DNA of 64,000 nucleotides from positions 62,001-126,000 of the forward strand of contig NZ_KB905550.1 in assembly GCF_000380965.1 (NCBI RefSeq), written 5' to 3'. Of the stretch, positions 48,673 through 63,307 are shown piece after piece. Both the position numbers and the translations under genes were made by a program. The notes below the pieces were generated by a model. It had not been told where the DNA came from and did not search any database. It saw nothing but the letters and a program-made list of their open reading frames with translations. This DNA is from Paenibacillus ginsengihumi DSM 21568. GTDB taxonomy: Bacteria; Bacillota; Bacilli; Paenibacillales; NBRC-103111. Within the stretch, counting starts at the first letter, position 1. Every line of letters begins with the position of its first letter.

Positions 48673-48700
48673 TCCGGCCTGACCGGGCAGGCGAAGCGGG

Positions 48701-48721
48701 AGGCGGCCGGCGCGGCCGCCT
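48701..48721. terminator. GC-rich hairpin between convergent genes
   Basis: AGGCGGCC pairs with GGCCGCCT around a 5-nt loop, 30 bp after ileS; weak T content. The remaining gap to 48874 shows nothing else. Confidence 0.4.
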
Positions 48722-48874
48722 TGCCCTTTGCCGCCGGGCCTTGCTGGCTTGCGGGAAACCTTTGACCTCGGCAAAAGCAAAATACGCGAAGCCGCAAACC
48801 GGCAGCATCCGCATCGCCCTGCCGCGCCGCCGGGCTCGCGCGGGCTCCGCTGCGCTTACGCTTTTGCTTGAAGC

Positions 48875-49642
48875 TTATTCGAGCTCCGGTTCGCGGGGCG
48901 CCTCCGGCTCGAGCAGCCCTTCGCCCTCGCCGGAGCGCATATAGTCCAGGTAAGGCCGGTTGCGGATGACGCTAACTTGCCGGCCATAGATGTCCGTCGC
49001 CAGGAAGCTTTCGTACGCTTCGACGTATCCGTCGTTTTCGTCTGCCTCCACTTCCATCTCGTCGTAATGGTTCGATACGTTGGGGTTTTCCGCCATTGCC
49101 GGCGTGTTGGAGGTGCCCCAGCTTTCGACGATTTGCCAGGCGTCCTCGCCGTCGAACTGATTTTGCTCCGCAAGCTCGTCCAGACTGGTTCGCCCGTACG
49201 GCGGTGTGAGCAGCCGCTCTTCCGCCGGCCGCTGCTCCAAGGCATGCGGATCGGGAACGTGCTCGACGCAGTACGCGGCAGCAGGATAAGCGCGCAGCCG
49301 CTCGTAAGGGATCGGGGCGCCGCATGTGCGGCAAAGGCCGTACTGCCCTTCCTCCATCCGCTGCAGCGCTTCTCGCACGTCGGTCAAATGGCGCTCGGCA
49401 TTTTCGTTCAAAGCGATGTCTTTCCCGCGTTCGTACACTTCGCTGCCCAGATCGCCCGGGTGATTATCGTAAGCGGACAATTCGCCTGTCTGGGAGCGCA
49501 GCGAGTCGCCCAGGCCGTCATGCTCGTTTAACTCTATGCGGCTTTCCAGCCATTGTTTTTCGTCGATCAATGCTTGGCGAAGCTCGGCAAGATGGGAAGG
49601 CTGCAGCAGGCTGCCGGAGCGGGAGTGGCTCTCGTTGTTCAC
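48875..49642 (-). CDS. TraR/DksA-type zinc-finger protein (YteA-like)
   Basis: 255 aa. N-terminal helices (LRQALIDEKQWLESRIE), a short acidic GELSAYDNHPGDLGSE motif, then a DksA/TraR finger CRTC...YCVEH near residues 103-125, in which the last ligand is His instead of the usual Cys. The C-terminal half is acidic and specific to the yteA family. Members are found in Bacillales, probably sporulation or stress related; function not shown. GTG start (49642) with AAAGGAGGC. It is convergent with ileS. Confidence 0.82.
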   Translation of the reverse strand: MNNESHSRSGSLLQPSHLAELRQALIDEKQWLESRIELNEHDGLGDSLRSQTGELSAYDNHPGDLGSEVYERGKDIALNENAERHLTDVREALQRMEEGQYGLCRTCGAPIPYERLRAYPAAAYCVEHVPDPHALEQRPAEERLLTPPYGRTSLDELAEQNQFDGEDAWQIVESWGTSNTPAMAENPNVSNHYDEMEVEADENDGYVEAYESFLATDIYGRQVSVIRNRPYLDYMRSGEGEGLLEPEAPREPELE

Positions 49643-49750
49643 GGGTGGTGGCGCCTCCTTTTACGGTTTACGGATCAGACTGCATATGGCCGTATTTTTT
49701 GCTATTCCCACTGTTTTTAGCTAGGTAAATCCTTGAATCGGAGGAACTGC

Positions 49751-50281
49751 ATGCTGATTTACTACATCTACGCGGCGATTGTCGTGCTGATCGATCAGGC
49801 TACCAAGCGGATCGTTGTGAACCGCATGGAGCTATACGAATCGATCCCGGTCATCGGCGAATTTTTTCAAATTACGTCGCACCGCAACAAAGGCGCCGCA
49901 TTCGGCATTTTGCAAAACCAGCGCTGGTTTTTCATCATTGTTACCCTGTTTGTGGTGGTCGGCGTGATCTGGTATTTGTCCAAAATGGTCAAAGAGCGCC
50001 GCAAGCTGCTGCCCGTCGCGCTCAGTCTCGTGCTCGGCGGAGCGATCGGCAATTTCATCGACCGCCTGCTGTTCGGCGAGGTTGTCGATTTCTTTCATTT
50101 TACATTCCGGTTTCCTTGGTTCGGCCGGGAGATTGAATACCAGTATCCGATCTTTAACATCGCGGATTCCGCCATCGTCATCGGGGTCGGGCTTATTCTG
50201 CTCGATTCGCTGCTGTCCTGGAAGGAAGAGGCGAAGGCGGCCAAAGCGGCCAAGACGGCGGAAAGCGGGGAATCACAATGA
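49751..50281 (+). CDS. lspA: Lipoprotein signal peptidase LspA
   Basis: Membrane aspartyl protease cutting prolipoproteins before the lipidated Cys, 176 aa, four helices. Catalytic Asp residues lie in GNFIDRLLFG and FNIADSAIVIG; NKGAAFG is also present. GGAGG at 49740 supports ATG 49751. The tail is Ala/Lys/Glu rich. It overlaps the next gene (ATGA). It would process OppA and the lipoproteins at 14-16 kb. Confidence 0.95.
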   Translation: MLIYYIYAAIVVLIDQATKRIVVNRMELYESIPVIGEFFQITSHRNKGAAFGILQNQRWFFIIVTLFVVVGVIWYLSKMVKERRKLLPVALSLVLGGAIGNFIDRLLFGEVVDFFHFTFRFPWFGREIEYQYPIFNIADSAIVIGVGLILLDSLLSWKEEAKAAKAAKTAESGESQ

Positions 50282-51264
50282 ATGACTTGGATCAGAAGGA
50301 ACGGTACGCGATCGAAGGCGACGAGGAGGGCGCGCCGGAAACGCTGGAATGGACGACAGGGCCGGAGCAGGCCGGCGAACGGCTGGACAAATTTTTGACC
50401 GAGGCGCTGGAATCGTACGGGGACGGCTATTCCCGCTCGCAAGTGCAGCAGTGGATCAAGGATGGGCGCGTCACGGTCGGCGGCGCCGTGGTGAAGCCGA
50501 ATTTCAAGCTGCCTGCAGCGGCGGCGGTGCGCCTGATCATTCCGGAGCCGGAGGCGGCGGAGATTGTGCCTGAGCCGATACCGCTGAATGTCGTGTACGA
50601 GGACAGCGACGTCATTGTCGTGAACAAGCCGCGCGGGATGGTCGTGCATCCGGCTCCCGGCCATACGGGCGGCACGCTCGTTAACGCTCTGCTGTATCAC
50701 TGCCAGGATTTGTCCGGCATTAACGGAATTATGAGACCGGGCATCGTTCACCGCATCGATAAGGACACGTCCGGGCTCATTATGGCGGCCAAAAACGATG
50801 TGGCTCATGCCCGGCTGGCGGAACAGCTTAAAGAGCATTCGGCCGGGCGGAAATATATCGCGCTGGTGCACGGCAATGTGCCGCACGACCAGGGCACGGT
50901 GGACGCGCCGATCGGCCGCGATCCGAAGGAGCGGAAGCTGTTCACGGTGACGGACAAAAACAGCAAGCATGCGGTGACGCATTTTCAGGTGCTGGAACGG
51001 TTCGGGGATTATACGCTGCTGGAGCTGAAGCTGGAGACCGGACGAACGCATCAAATCCGGGTGCATATGAAATTTATCGGTCATCCCTTGGTCGGCGACC
51101 CGGCTTACGGTCCGGCCAAAAGCAAAGGCATTACGATGGAGGGGCAGGCTTTGCACGCGAAGCAGCTTGCCTTCGATCACCCGCGAACCGGGAAGCGGCT
51201 GTCGTTCGAGGCGCCGCTGCCTGACGATATGAACCGGGTGCTGGAAGCGCTGCGGCTGCGCTGA
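50278..51264 (+). CDS. rluD: RluD-family 23S rRNA pseudouridine synthase
   Basis: 328 aa, YlyB/RluD type. An S4 domain at residues about 28-90 (ERLDKFLTEAL, SRSQVQQWIKDGRV) is followed by the synthase domain with catalytic Asp in HRIDKDTSGL and the LETGRTHQIRVH motif. It overlaps lspA, as in B. subtilis. Exact rRNA position modified is inferred only from family. Confidence 0.92.
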   Translation: MNDLDQKERYAIEGDEEGAPETLEWTTGPEQAGERLDKFLTEALESYGDGYSRSQVQQWIKDGRVTVGGAVVKPNFKLPAAAAVRLIIPEPEAAEIVPEPIPLNVVYEDSDVIVVNKPRGMVVHPAPGHTGGTLVNALLYHCQDLSGINGIMRPGIVHRIDKDTSGLIMAAKNDVAHARLAEQLKEHSAGRKYIALVHGNVPHDQGTVDAPIGRDPKERKLFTVTDKNSKHAVTHFQVLERFGDYTLLELKLETGRTHQIRVHMKFIGHPLVGDPAYGPAKSKGITMEGQALHAKQLAFDHPRTGKRLSFEAPLPDDMNRVLEALRLR

Positions 51265-51301
51265 CAGGGGATTTTCTGAAAATAGGGAAGAGGATGGCGT
51301 T

Positions 51302-52474
51302 ATGATGACAGAGCATGCGCTGGAGCAATGGATCAATCCGCGCGTTACAGAAATTCAAATTTCGGGAATCCGGAAAATTTCCAATTTGGTCGCCAATTAC
51401 AAGGACGCGATTACGCTGACGATCGGCCAGCCGGATTTTCCGACGCCGGACCATGTGATGCGGGCGGCCGAACGGGCGATCGCTGCAGGCCGGACGACGT
51501 ATACCCCGAATGCGGGGCTGCTCGAGCTGCGCCAGGCGGCCGCTGCTTTTGTAAGCCGCAAATACGGTCTGAACTACGATCCCGCGGAGGAAATCATTAT
51601 TACCGCCGGAGCCAGCCAGGCGCTCGATATTACGCTGCGCACGATATTGACCGAAGGCTGCGAGGTCATTTTGCCGGGGCCGATTTATCCCGGTTACGAG
51701 CCGATCGTGCGGCTGTGCGGCGCCGTTCCCGTCTATGTCGATACGGCGGCCAGCGGCTTCAAGTTGACGGCGGAGCTGCTCGAGCCTTATTTGACGGAAC
51801 GGACGCGCGCCGTCGTCATGTGCTATCCGTCGAATCCGACAGGCCGGGTGCTGGGCTTGCGGGAAACGGAGGACTTGGCGAGGCTTCTGGCCGACAAAAA
51901 TGTGTTCGTCGTGTCCGACGAAATATACAGCGAGCTCGTATACGAAGCGCCGCATGTTTCGATTGCTACGATGCCCGGCATGAGAGAGCGGACGATTGTC
52001 ATCAACGGGCTGTCGAAGTCGCATTCGATGACCGGCTGGAGAGTCGGCTTTACGCTCGCTCCGGCTTATCTGGCGCGGCATATGCTGAAGGTTCATCAGT
52101 ATAACGTGACGTGCGCCAGCTCCATCAGTCAATACGCGGCGATCGAAGCGCTGACGTCCGGCATCGACGATGCGGAGCCGATGAAGCGGGAATATGTCCG
52201 CCGCCGCGATTTTGTATACGACCGGCTGGTCGATATGGGATTCGAGCTCGCCAAGCCGGAAGGGGCGTTTTATTTGTTCCCGTCCATTCGCCGGTTCGGC
52301 CTGCCGTCCATGGAGTTTGCCATGAAGCTGCTGGACGAGCGGAAGCTGGCGGTCGTGTCCGGGGATGCGTTTTCGCCGTATGGGGAAGGCTATATCCGGA
52401 TTTCGTACGCCTATTCGATGGAACAGCTGGAGCAGGCGATGGAGCGGCTGGACGCTTTCGTCAAAAGCCGATAA
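51302..52474 (+). CDS. patA: N-acetyl-L,L-diaminopimelate aminotransferase PatA
   Basis: PLP class I aminotransferase, 390 aa. Strong likeness to B. subtilis PatA over its length (ISGIRKISNLV, TIGQPDFPTP, GPIYPGYEPIV, YPSNPTG). The PLP Lys is K239 in SKSHSMTGWR. Converts N-acetyl-2-amino-6-ketopimelate to N-acetyl-LL-DAP in the acetylase route to lysine and meso-DAP. The start may be ATG 51302 or 51305. Convergent with dapL, sharing a two-way terminator. Confidence 0.9.
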   Translation: MMTEHALEQWINPRVTEIQISGIRKISNLVANYKDAITLTIGQPDFPTPDHVMRAAERAIAAGRTTYTPNAGLLELRQAAAAFVSRKYGLNYDPAEEIIITAGASQALDITLRTILTEGCEVILPGPIYPGYEPIVRLCGAVPVYVDTAASGFKLTAELLEPYLTERTRAVVMCYPSNPTGRVLGLRETEDLARLLADKNVFVVSDEIYSELVYEAPHVSIATMPGMRERTIVINGLSKSHSMTGWRVGFTLAPAYLARHMLKVHQYNVTCASSISQYAAIEALTSGIDDAEPMKREYVRRRDFVYDRLVDMGFELAKPEGAFYLFPSIRRFGLPSMEFAMKLLDERKLAVVSGDAFSPYGEGYIRISYAYSMEQLEQAMERLDAFVKSR

Positions 52475-52483
52475 GAACAGCAA

Positions 52484-52536
52484 AAAAGAACCTCGAAGCC
52501 GCTGGCTTACCGGCCAGGCGCTCTGAGGTTCTTTTT
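52484..52536. terminator. Bidirectional terminator between patA and dapL
   Basis: AAAAGAACCTC at 52484-52494 pairs with GAGGTTCTTTT at 52525-52535, with A-run and T-run on opposite sides. Confidence 0.9.
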
Positions 52537-52567
52537 CATTGGGAGCCCGCTAGCCGGCCCCGGCATT

Positions 52568-53710
52568 TTAGCTTTGCTGCGATTTCCAAGCAATGTACCG
52601 GGTCATCGTATCGATAGCATGGCCGATGGCTTCCTCGTTCGGCTCGATTTTAGCGTGGTGCAGGCCGTACGGCGTGTCGACGCCCAGCCAAAACATAAAG
52701 CCGGGAATGCGCTCCAGGAAATAGCCGAAATCTTCCCCCGTCATCGCCTCGCTGCATTCGATCAGCTGCATCTTGCCGTCCAGCCGCAGCCAGTCCATAA
52801 ATTCGCGGGTAACCGTCTCTTCATTGTACACCTGCCGGTAATTGGCCCCGTAGTCGATTTCCGCCCGGCAGCCGAAGCCGGCCTCAATGCCTTGCAGGAG
52901 CTGCTCGATGCGCGATTTGACCAGCGTCATCGTATCCGCCGACAGCGTGCGGATCGTTCCCTCCAGCCGCGCTGTTTCCGCGATGATGTTCTGCTTCGTG
53001 CCACCTTCGATCTTGCCGATCGTAACGACGGCCGAGTCCAGCGGATTGACGCTGCGGGCGACGATCGTCTGCAGCTGGCCGACGAGCTGGCTGGCCGCTA
53101 CGACCATATCGTTTGCCAGATGCGGGAACGCCGCGTGGCCGCCTTTGCCGATCAAATCGATGAACAGCTCGGACGTATTGGCGAACAAGATGCCCGGCTT
53201 CACGGCGATGGAACCGACCGGATATTCCGGAGCGATATGCAGGGCGAAAATCGTATCCGGCATCCAGTCCCGCAGCTCGTCGGAGGCCAGCATCGGCTGC
53301 GCTCCGCCCGGGCCTTCCTCCGCCGGTTGAAAAATAAACGTAAGGTCGTCGTCGATCGGATGCTCGGCAAAATGGGTCAAGATGCCGAGCGCGATCGCCA
53401 TATGCATATCGTGGCCGCAGGCGTGCATGAAGCCGGGATGCTCGGAGCGGAACGGATAGCTCGTCTCCTCGGCGATCGGCAGTCCGTCCATGTCGGCGCG
53501 GTAGCCGAACCGGCGCTTGGGCGCCAGGCCTTTCACATTGACCAAAATGCCGGTTTTCCAGCGGCGCACCTCCAGCCTCTGCTGCGGCAGGCCGCCAATA
53601 TAATCAAGCAAATATTGCTGCGTCTTAAATTCCTGGAATCCCGGCTCCGGAATCCGGTGAAGCTCGCGGCGGATTTGTACGAAGCGGTCGCCGGTCGAAG
53701 GAATAGACAT
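52568..53710 (-). CDS. dapL: N-acetyldiaminopimelate deacetylase DapL
   Basis: M20-family metallohydrolase of 380 aa removing acetate from N-acetyl-LL-DAP. Metal motifs HACGHDMHM near residue 100 and [10 protein letters not shown] near 130; a dimerisation domain in the middle ([11 protein letters not shown]). The start [10 protein letters not shown] at 53710 has GGAG upstream on the minus strand; the open frame extends further but overlaps dapH. Co-transcribed after dapH. Confidence 0.92.
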   Translation of the reverse strand: MSIPSTGDRFVQIRRELHRIPEPGFQEFKTQQYLLDYIGGLPQQRLEVRRWKTGILVNVKGLAPKRRFGYRADMDGLPIAEETSYPFRSEHPGFMHACGHDMHMAIALGILTHFAEHPIDDDLTFIFQPAEEGPGGAQPMLASDELRDWMPDTIFALHIAPEYPVGSIAVKPGILFANTSELFIDLIGKGGHAAFPHLANDMVVAASQLVGQLQTIVARSVNPLDSAVVTIGKIEGGTKQNIIAETARLEGTIRTLSADTMTLVKSRIEQLLQGIEAGFGCRAEIDYGANYRQVYNEETVTREFMDWLRLDGKMQLIECSEAMTGEDFGYFLERIPGFMFWLGVDTPYGLHHAKIEPNEEAIGHAIDTMTRYIAWKSQQS

Positions 53711-53740
53711 GAGCGGCAAGCTCCTTTCATCGATGAAATG

Positions 53741-53767
53741 GAAGAAAGCCCGGCATGGACGCCGGGC
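53741..53767 (-). terminator. Hairpin between dapH and dapL
   Basis: GCCCGGC at 53748-53754 and GCCGGGC at 53761-53767; read on the minus strand it is followed by TTTCTT. It may attenuate dapL relative to dapH. Confidence 0.5.
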
Positions 53768-53789
53768 CGTCGGGCAGCTGTTTGCGAAA

Positions 53790-54506
53790 TTACAGCGTAC
53801 GGAGATCTTTGAGAATTTCCGTCTTGGACTTTGTTTTGTCGTCCACTTTCTTGATGATGCGCGCCGGCGCGCCGGCAACGACCGTATATTCCGGCACATC
53901 CTCGACGACGACGGCGCCGGCCGCGACGACGGAGCCCTTGCCGATGCGCACGCCTTCGAGGATGACGGCATTGGCGCCGACGAGCACATCGTCTTCGATG
54001 ACAACCGGCTGTGCCGAAGGCGGTTCAATGACGCCGGCAACGACGGAGCCTGCGCCGATATGGCACATTTTGCCGATTTGCGCACGGCCGCCGACGACGA
54101 CGTTCATATCGATCATCGTGCCTTCGCCGATCGAAGCGCCGATATTGATCGCCGCGCCCATCATGACGATCGCATTGTCGCCGATGGATACTTTGTCGCG
54201 AATGATGGCGCCCGGCTCGATGCGGGCGTTTACGTTCTTCAGATCGAGCAGCGGAATGGCGGAATTGCGGCGGTCGTTCTCAACCACATAATCCTCGATG
54301 CTGCCGGCGTTGGCGTCGAGCACGGCTTTGATGTCGGCCCATTCGCCGAACAGCACGCCGCTGCTTCCCGAGATAAAGGATTTGATGGAGGAACCGAAAT
54401 CGATCGCGTCAAGCTTTCCTTTGATATATACCTTCACCGGCGTCTTTTTGGTGCTGTTTTTAATAAAGTCGATAATTTCCTGGGTATTCATTTCGGATGT
54501 GGCCAT
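53790..54506 (-). CDS. dapH: Tetrahydrodipicolinate N-acetyltransferase DapH
   Basis: 238 aa. N-terminal DapH domain ([23 protein letters not shown]) followed by a left-handed beta-helix of hexapeptide repeats ([38 protein letters not shown]). Transfers acetyl from acetyl-CoA to tetrahydrodipicolinate, the first step of the acetylase route. Start [10 protein letters not shown] at 54506; upstream codons lack a good site. Confidence 0.93.
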   Translation of the reverse strand: MATSEMNTQEIIDFIKNSTKKTPVKVYIKGKLDAIDFGSSIKSFISGSSGVLFGEWADIKAVLDANAGSIEDYVVENDRRNSAIPLLDLKNVNARIEPGAIIRDKVSIGDNAIVMMGAAINIGASIGEGTMIDMNVVVGGRAQIGKMCHIGAGSVVAGVIEPPSAQPVVIEDDVLVGANAVILEGVRIGKGSVVAAGAVVVEDVPEYTVVAGAPARIIKKVDDKTKSKTEILKDLRTL

Positions 54507-54563
54507 AAGCAATGAATCGCTCCTTATCAAAATATTGGGGACGCGCGCCCCGCGACTACATCT

Positions 54564-54593
54564 TTTATAGCATAAAATAGGCCGGACAAGCAA
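54564..54593 (-). promoter_or_regulatory. Putative dapH promoter
   Basis: On the minus strand TTGCTT (54588-54593) and TATAAA (54564-54569) with an 18-bp spacer. Confidence 0.4.
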
Positions 54594-54657
54594 CGCACAC
54601 TTGCTTCTTCAATCGACAAGAGGCGACAAGATAGTACCTCCGCCCGCCGAATGGCTA

Positions 54658-54686
54658 TTGACATCCCATGTCGAACATGGGATAAT
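54658..54686 (+). promoter_or_regulatory. pyr operon promoter with spacer palindrome
   Basis: TTGACA at 54658-54663 and GATAAT at 54681-54686, 17-bp spacer. A perfect 9-bp inverted repeat (ATCCCATGT at 54663-54671, ACATGGGAT at 54675-54683, CGA between) fills the spacer and overlaps both boxes. Confidence 0.8.
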
Positions 54687-54702
54687 GCTCGTAACTGAAC
54701 AG

Positions 54703-56384
<1,682 letters not shown>

Positions 56385-56444
56385 AAGAGGCAGACGAATA
56401 TCGCCAAAGGGGCACAATACGATACGGTACAGGAGGCAGCACAT

Positions 56445-57728
56445 ATGGGCTTATGGATACTGAATGCGAGCGTTGCGGCTAACGGCAACGAGCGCTTGAG
56501 CAAGCATATTTTGACGGAAGACGGCATCATCGCCCAAATCATCGACGCAAGCGGCGGCCTGCCGGAGACGGCGGGGCACGAGACGATCGATGCCGCAGGC
56601 AGACTGGTTTCGGCCGGCCTGATCGACATGCACGTGCATTTGCGCGAGCCGGGCTTCGAGCACAAGGAGACGATTGCCACCGGCACGCGTTCCGCGGCGC
56701 GGGGCGGCTTCACGACGATCGCCTGCATGCCGAACACACGGCCGGTGATCGATACGCCGGAGACGGTGAAGCTGGTGCTCGATAAAGCCCGCAGCGAAGG
56801 CGTTGTCCGCGTCCTGCCTTACGGGTGCATCACGAAGAGCGAGCTCGGCCGCGAGCTGACCGACTTCGCGGCGCTGAAGGAAGCCGGTGTCATCGGCTAC
56901 ACGGACGACGGCGTCGGCGTGCAAAGCGCTTATATGATGAAGCAGGCGATGGCCAAAGCGGCGGCGATCGGGATGCCGATCATCGCGCACTGCGAGGACG
57001 ATACGCTGATCGAGGGCGCTGCGGTAACCGATGGGGAGTTCGCCAGGAAGCACGGACTGAAGGGCATTCCGAACGAATCGGAAGCGATTCACGTCGGCCG
57101 CGACATTTTGCTGGCTGAAGCGACGGGCGTCCATTACCACGTCTGTCACGTCAGCACGGAGCAGTCGGTGCGGCTGATCCGCCAGGCCAAGCAGCTCGGC
57201 ATCAAGGTGACGGCGGAAGTATGTCCGCACCACCTGCTGCTGTCGGACGAAGATATTCCGGGCCTGGACGCCAACTGGAAAATGAACCCGCCGCTTCGCT
57301 CGCCGCGCGACGTGCAGGCGTGCATCGAAGGGCTGGAGGACGGGACGATCGATATCGTCGTCACCGACCATGCCCCGCATAGCGCGGAGGAGAAGGCTAA
57401 GGGGCTGCAGCTGGCCCCGTTCGGCATCGTCGGGTTCGAGACGGCTTTCCCGCTGCTGTATACGAAATTCGTCGAGACGGGCCGCTGGACGCTGCAGTTT
57501 CTGATCGAGCGGATGACGAGCGAGCCGGCGCGCGTGTTCGGTCTGCCGTGGGGCAAGCTGGAAGTAGGCAAGGCGGCGGATCTGACGATCATCGATCTGC
57601 AGACAGAGCAGGAGGTAAACCCGGATACGTTCCTCTCGAAAGGACGCAATACGCCGTTCGCCGGCTGGAAGCTGAAGGGCTGGCCGGTTGCAACGATCGC
57701 AGGCGGCCGGGTCGTCTGGTCCGAATAG
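56445..57728 (+). CDS. pyrC: Dihydroorotase
   Basis: Zinc amidohydrolase cyclising carbamoyl-aspartate, 427 aa, class I type. Metal motif DMHVHLREPGFEHKE near residue 59, further His in HCEDD and CHVSTE, and TDHAPHSAEEK near 305. Follows pyrB by 60 bp with its own ribosome site. Confidence 0.96.
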   Translation: MGLWILNASVAANGNERLSKHILTEDGIIAQIIDASGGLPETAGHETIDAAGRLVSAGLIDMHVHLREPGFEHKETIATGTRSAARGGFTTIACMPNTRPVIDTPETVKLVLDKARSEGVVRVLPYGCITKSELGRELTDFAALKEAGVIGYTDDGVGVQSAYMMKQAMAKAAAIGMPIIAHCEDDTLIEGAAVTDGEFARKHGLKGIPNESEAIHVGRDILLAEATGVHYHVCHVSTEQSVRLIRQAKQLGIKVTAEVCPHHLLLSDEDIPGLDANWKMNPPLRSPRDVQACIEGLEDGTIDIVVTDHAPHSAEEKAKGLQLAPFGIVGFETAFPLLYTKFVETGRWTLQFLIERMTSEPARVFGLPWGKLEVGKAADLTIIDLQTEQEVNPDTFLSKGRNTPFAGWKLKGWPVATIAGGRVVWSE

Positions 57729-57909
57729 CCTGAACAGATAGACGAACGAAAGTCCGTGCAGAGTGCCCGGCGGTATCGCTGTACGGACGATTTTCTAACG
57801 GAAACGAGCGGCAGCAAGGCAGATCCGTCCAGCGGTTTCGCCTTTAACCTATTAGCATCCCGGCTTGCGCCAAGGGAGCAGGGATCACGTCATAAGGGAG
57901 TTGAGATCG

Positions 57910-59074
57910 ATGCAGGCAAGATTGTTGTTGGAAGACGGAACGCTGCTTACCGGACAAGCATTCGGCAGCGAAGGCGATTCGGTCGGCGAGGTCGTATTCA
58001 ATACAGGCATTACGGGGTATCAGGAGGTGCTCTCCGACCCTTCCTACTGCGGGCAAATCGTCACGATGACATATCCGCTGATCGGCAACTACGGCATTAC
58101 GCGCGACGATTTCGAATCGGTGCGCCCCTTTATTCACGGCTTTGTCGTGCGCGAACACGAGACGGTGCCGAGCAACTGGCGGGCCGAATATTCGCTGGAC
58201 AGCCTGCTGAAGGAGTACGGCATTATCGGCATCAGCGGTATCGATACGCGGATGCTGACAAGAAGAATTCGCCACCACGGCGTGATGAAAGGCATCTTGA
58301 CGACATCCGCCAAGCGCGTCGAGGAGCTGATGGAGCAGCTCAAAGGCACTCCGCTCATGACGGATCAAGTGCCGCGCGTCTCGACCAAGAGCGTCTATAG
58401 CAGCCCCGGAACGAAAGAGCGGATCGTTCTCGTCGATTTCGGCTCCAAGAGCGGCATTTTGCGCGATTTGACCAAGCGCGGCTGCGACGTGGTCGTCGTG
58501 CCGCACAGCGCGACGGCGGAGCAGATTCGTCGCCTGGCGCCGGACGGCATTTTGCTGTCCAACGGGCCGGGGGACCCGAAGGACGTGCCGCATGCGGCGA
58601 AGATGATCGCCGAATTGCTCGGCGAGTTCCCGATCTTCGGCATCTGCCTTGGCCATCAGCTGTTCGCGCTGGCCAGCGGCGCCGATACCGAGAAGCTGAA
58701 ATTCGGCCACCGCGGCGGCAACCATCCCGTCAAGGATCTGCGCACAGGACGCTGCTATATTACGTCCCAGAACCACGGTTACACGGTGAAGGAGGATTCG
58801 ATCGCCGGCACCGAGCTTGAAGTGACGCACATCAACAACAACGACCGCACGATCGAAGGATTGCGGCACAAGAAATACCCGGCATTCTCGGTCCAATACC
58901 ATCCGGAAGCGGCGCCGGGACCGTTCGACTCCAGCTACTTGTTCGATGATTTCCTGGAGATGATCCGCAAGCACAAGGCGGATCGCCCGCAGCCGCCGCG
59001 CCAGGCGCAATTCGCCGCGCAGGCGGCAGCGGACCGCAGCGGAGCCGCATCGTCAGCGAAAGGGGAACTGCACT

Positions 59075-59088
<14 letters not shown>
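57910..59088 (+). CDS. carA: Carbamoyl-phosphate synthase small subunit
   Basis: Glutaminase subunit, 392 aa. The N-terminal domain starts [12 protein letters not shown]; class I glutamine amidotransferase with nucleophile Cys in FGICLGHQ near residue 245 and [10 protein letters not shown]. The last 30 residues are Ala/Gln/Arg-rich and look variable. ATG 57910 is preferred over an in-frame upstream codon. It overlaps carB by 14 bp. In this place it is the pyrimidine (pyrAA) enzyme. Confidence 0.95.
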
Positions 59089-62290
<3,202 letters not shown>

Positions 62291-62535
62291 TTTTTCGGGT
62301 AAGCATTAGCACAGTTTCTCCATGAACCCGGCGCGATAGGCCGGGGCATGTCCCGCAGCGCCGCGCAGCGAATCCCGCGCAGCCTACGAAAGCAGGATCG
62401 CTGCGGTTCCCCGCGCCGGCAGGCGGCTTAAGCCGCAGGCTGAATTTGCGGCGGGCATGCGGAGCAGCTGTGCTAATCGAATGAATGGGAGCCTGCATGG
62501 GCAGCGGCTCTGAAAGAGGATGGGGGGCAAGAAGC
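62291..62535 (+). other. carB-pyrF gap with long-range inverted repeat
   Basis: ATTAGCACAG at 62305-62314 is complementary to CTGTGCTAAT at 62468-62477. Inside lie smaller stems, such as GCGGC/GCCGC around TTAA. No gene or clear terminator is seen. In B. subtilis pyrK and pyrD occupy this place. Confidence 0.45.
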
Positions 62536-63264
62536 ATGACCGAAACGACACAGACGGCCGAACGCATCATGGTCGCGCTCGATTACGCGACGGCGGCCGA
62601 GGCGGAGCGATTGCTTCGGATGCTGGAGGGCATTCCGTGCTATATGAAGGTCGGCATGCAGCTGTTTTACAGCGCAGGCCCGGATTTCGTCCGGCAGCTG
62701 AAGGAACGGGGATATAAAGTATTTCTCGATTTGAAGATGCACGATATTCCGAATACCGTCAAAGGGGGAGCGGAGAGCATCACCCGCCTCGGCGTGGATA
62801 TGTTCAACGTGCATGCGGCCGGCGGCAAGCGGATGATGGAGGCGGCGCTCGAGGGCGTTGACAAAGCGCTGAACGGAACGGGCGCGAGGCCGATCGTCAT
62901 CGCCGTGACCCAGCTGACCAGCACCGATCAGACGGTCATGAATCGGGAGATCGGCATTCCGGGCACCGTGGAGGATGCCGTCGTTCGATATGCCCGGACG
63001 GCTCAAGCTGCGGGGCTTGACGGGGTGGTCGCTTCGCCGCGCGAGGTGGTGCGGATCAAGAGCGTCTGCGGCGCACAATTCGCCACCGTCACTCCGGGCA
63101 TTCGCCCTGCCGGTTCGGCAATCGGCGACCAGTCGCGCGTCATGACGCCTGCCGAGGCGTTCGCTCAAGGCACCGATTACGTGGTGATCGGCCGTCCGAT
63201 TACGGGGGCGGACGATCCGCGGGCGGCGCTGGAAGGCATTGTCGCTTCCATCCACCAGGCATAA
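62536..63264 (+). CDS. pyrF: Orotidine-5'-phosphate decarboxylase
   Basis: Makes UMP from OMP, 242 aa. Catalytic segment LDLKMHDIPNTVKGG near residue 63; phosphate-binding VTPGIRP and IGRPITGADDP. Start MTETTQTAERIM at 62536 after GGGGGG; an upstream ATG in frame at 62485 is less likely. Confidence 0.93.
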   Translation: MTETTQTAERIMVALDYATAAEAERLLRMLEGIPCYMKVGMQLFYSAGPDFVRQLKERGYKVFLDLKMHDIPNTVKGGAESITRLGVDMFNVHAAGGKRMMEAALEGVDKALNGTGARPIVIAVTQLTSTDQTVMNREIGIPGTVEDAVVRYARTAQAAGLDGVVASPREVVRIKSVCGAQFATVTPGIRPAGSAIGDQSRVMTPAEAFAQGTDYVVIGRPITGADDPRAALEGIVASIHQA

Positions 63265-63307
63265 GGCCACTACGACCCATCGAACGAGAAAAGGAGCGGA
63301 TTCGCAC

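Noticed and set aside
54675-54690. LexA box in the pyr promoter (CGAAC half)
   Set aside because: Only one half-site fits CGAACNNNNGTTCG; the dyad there has different arms.
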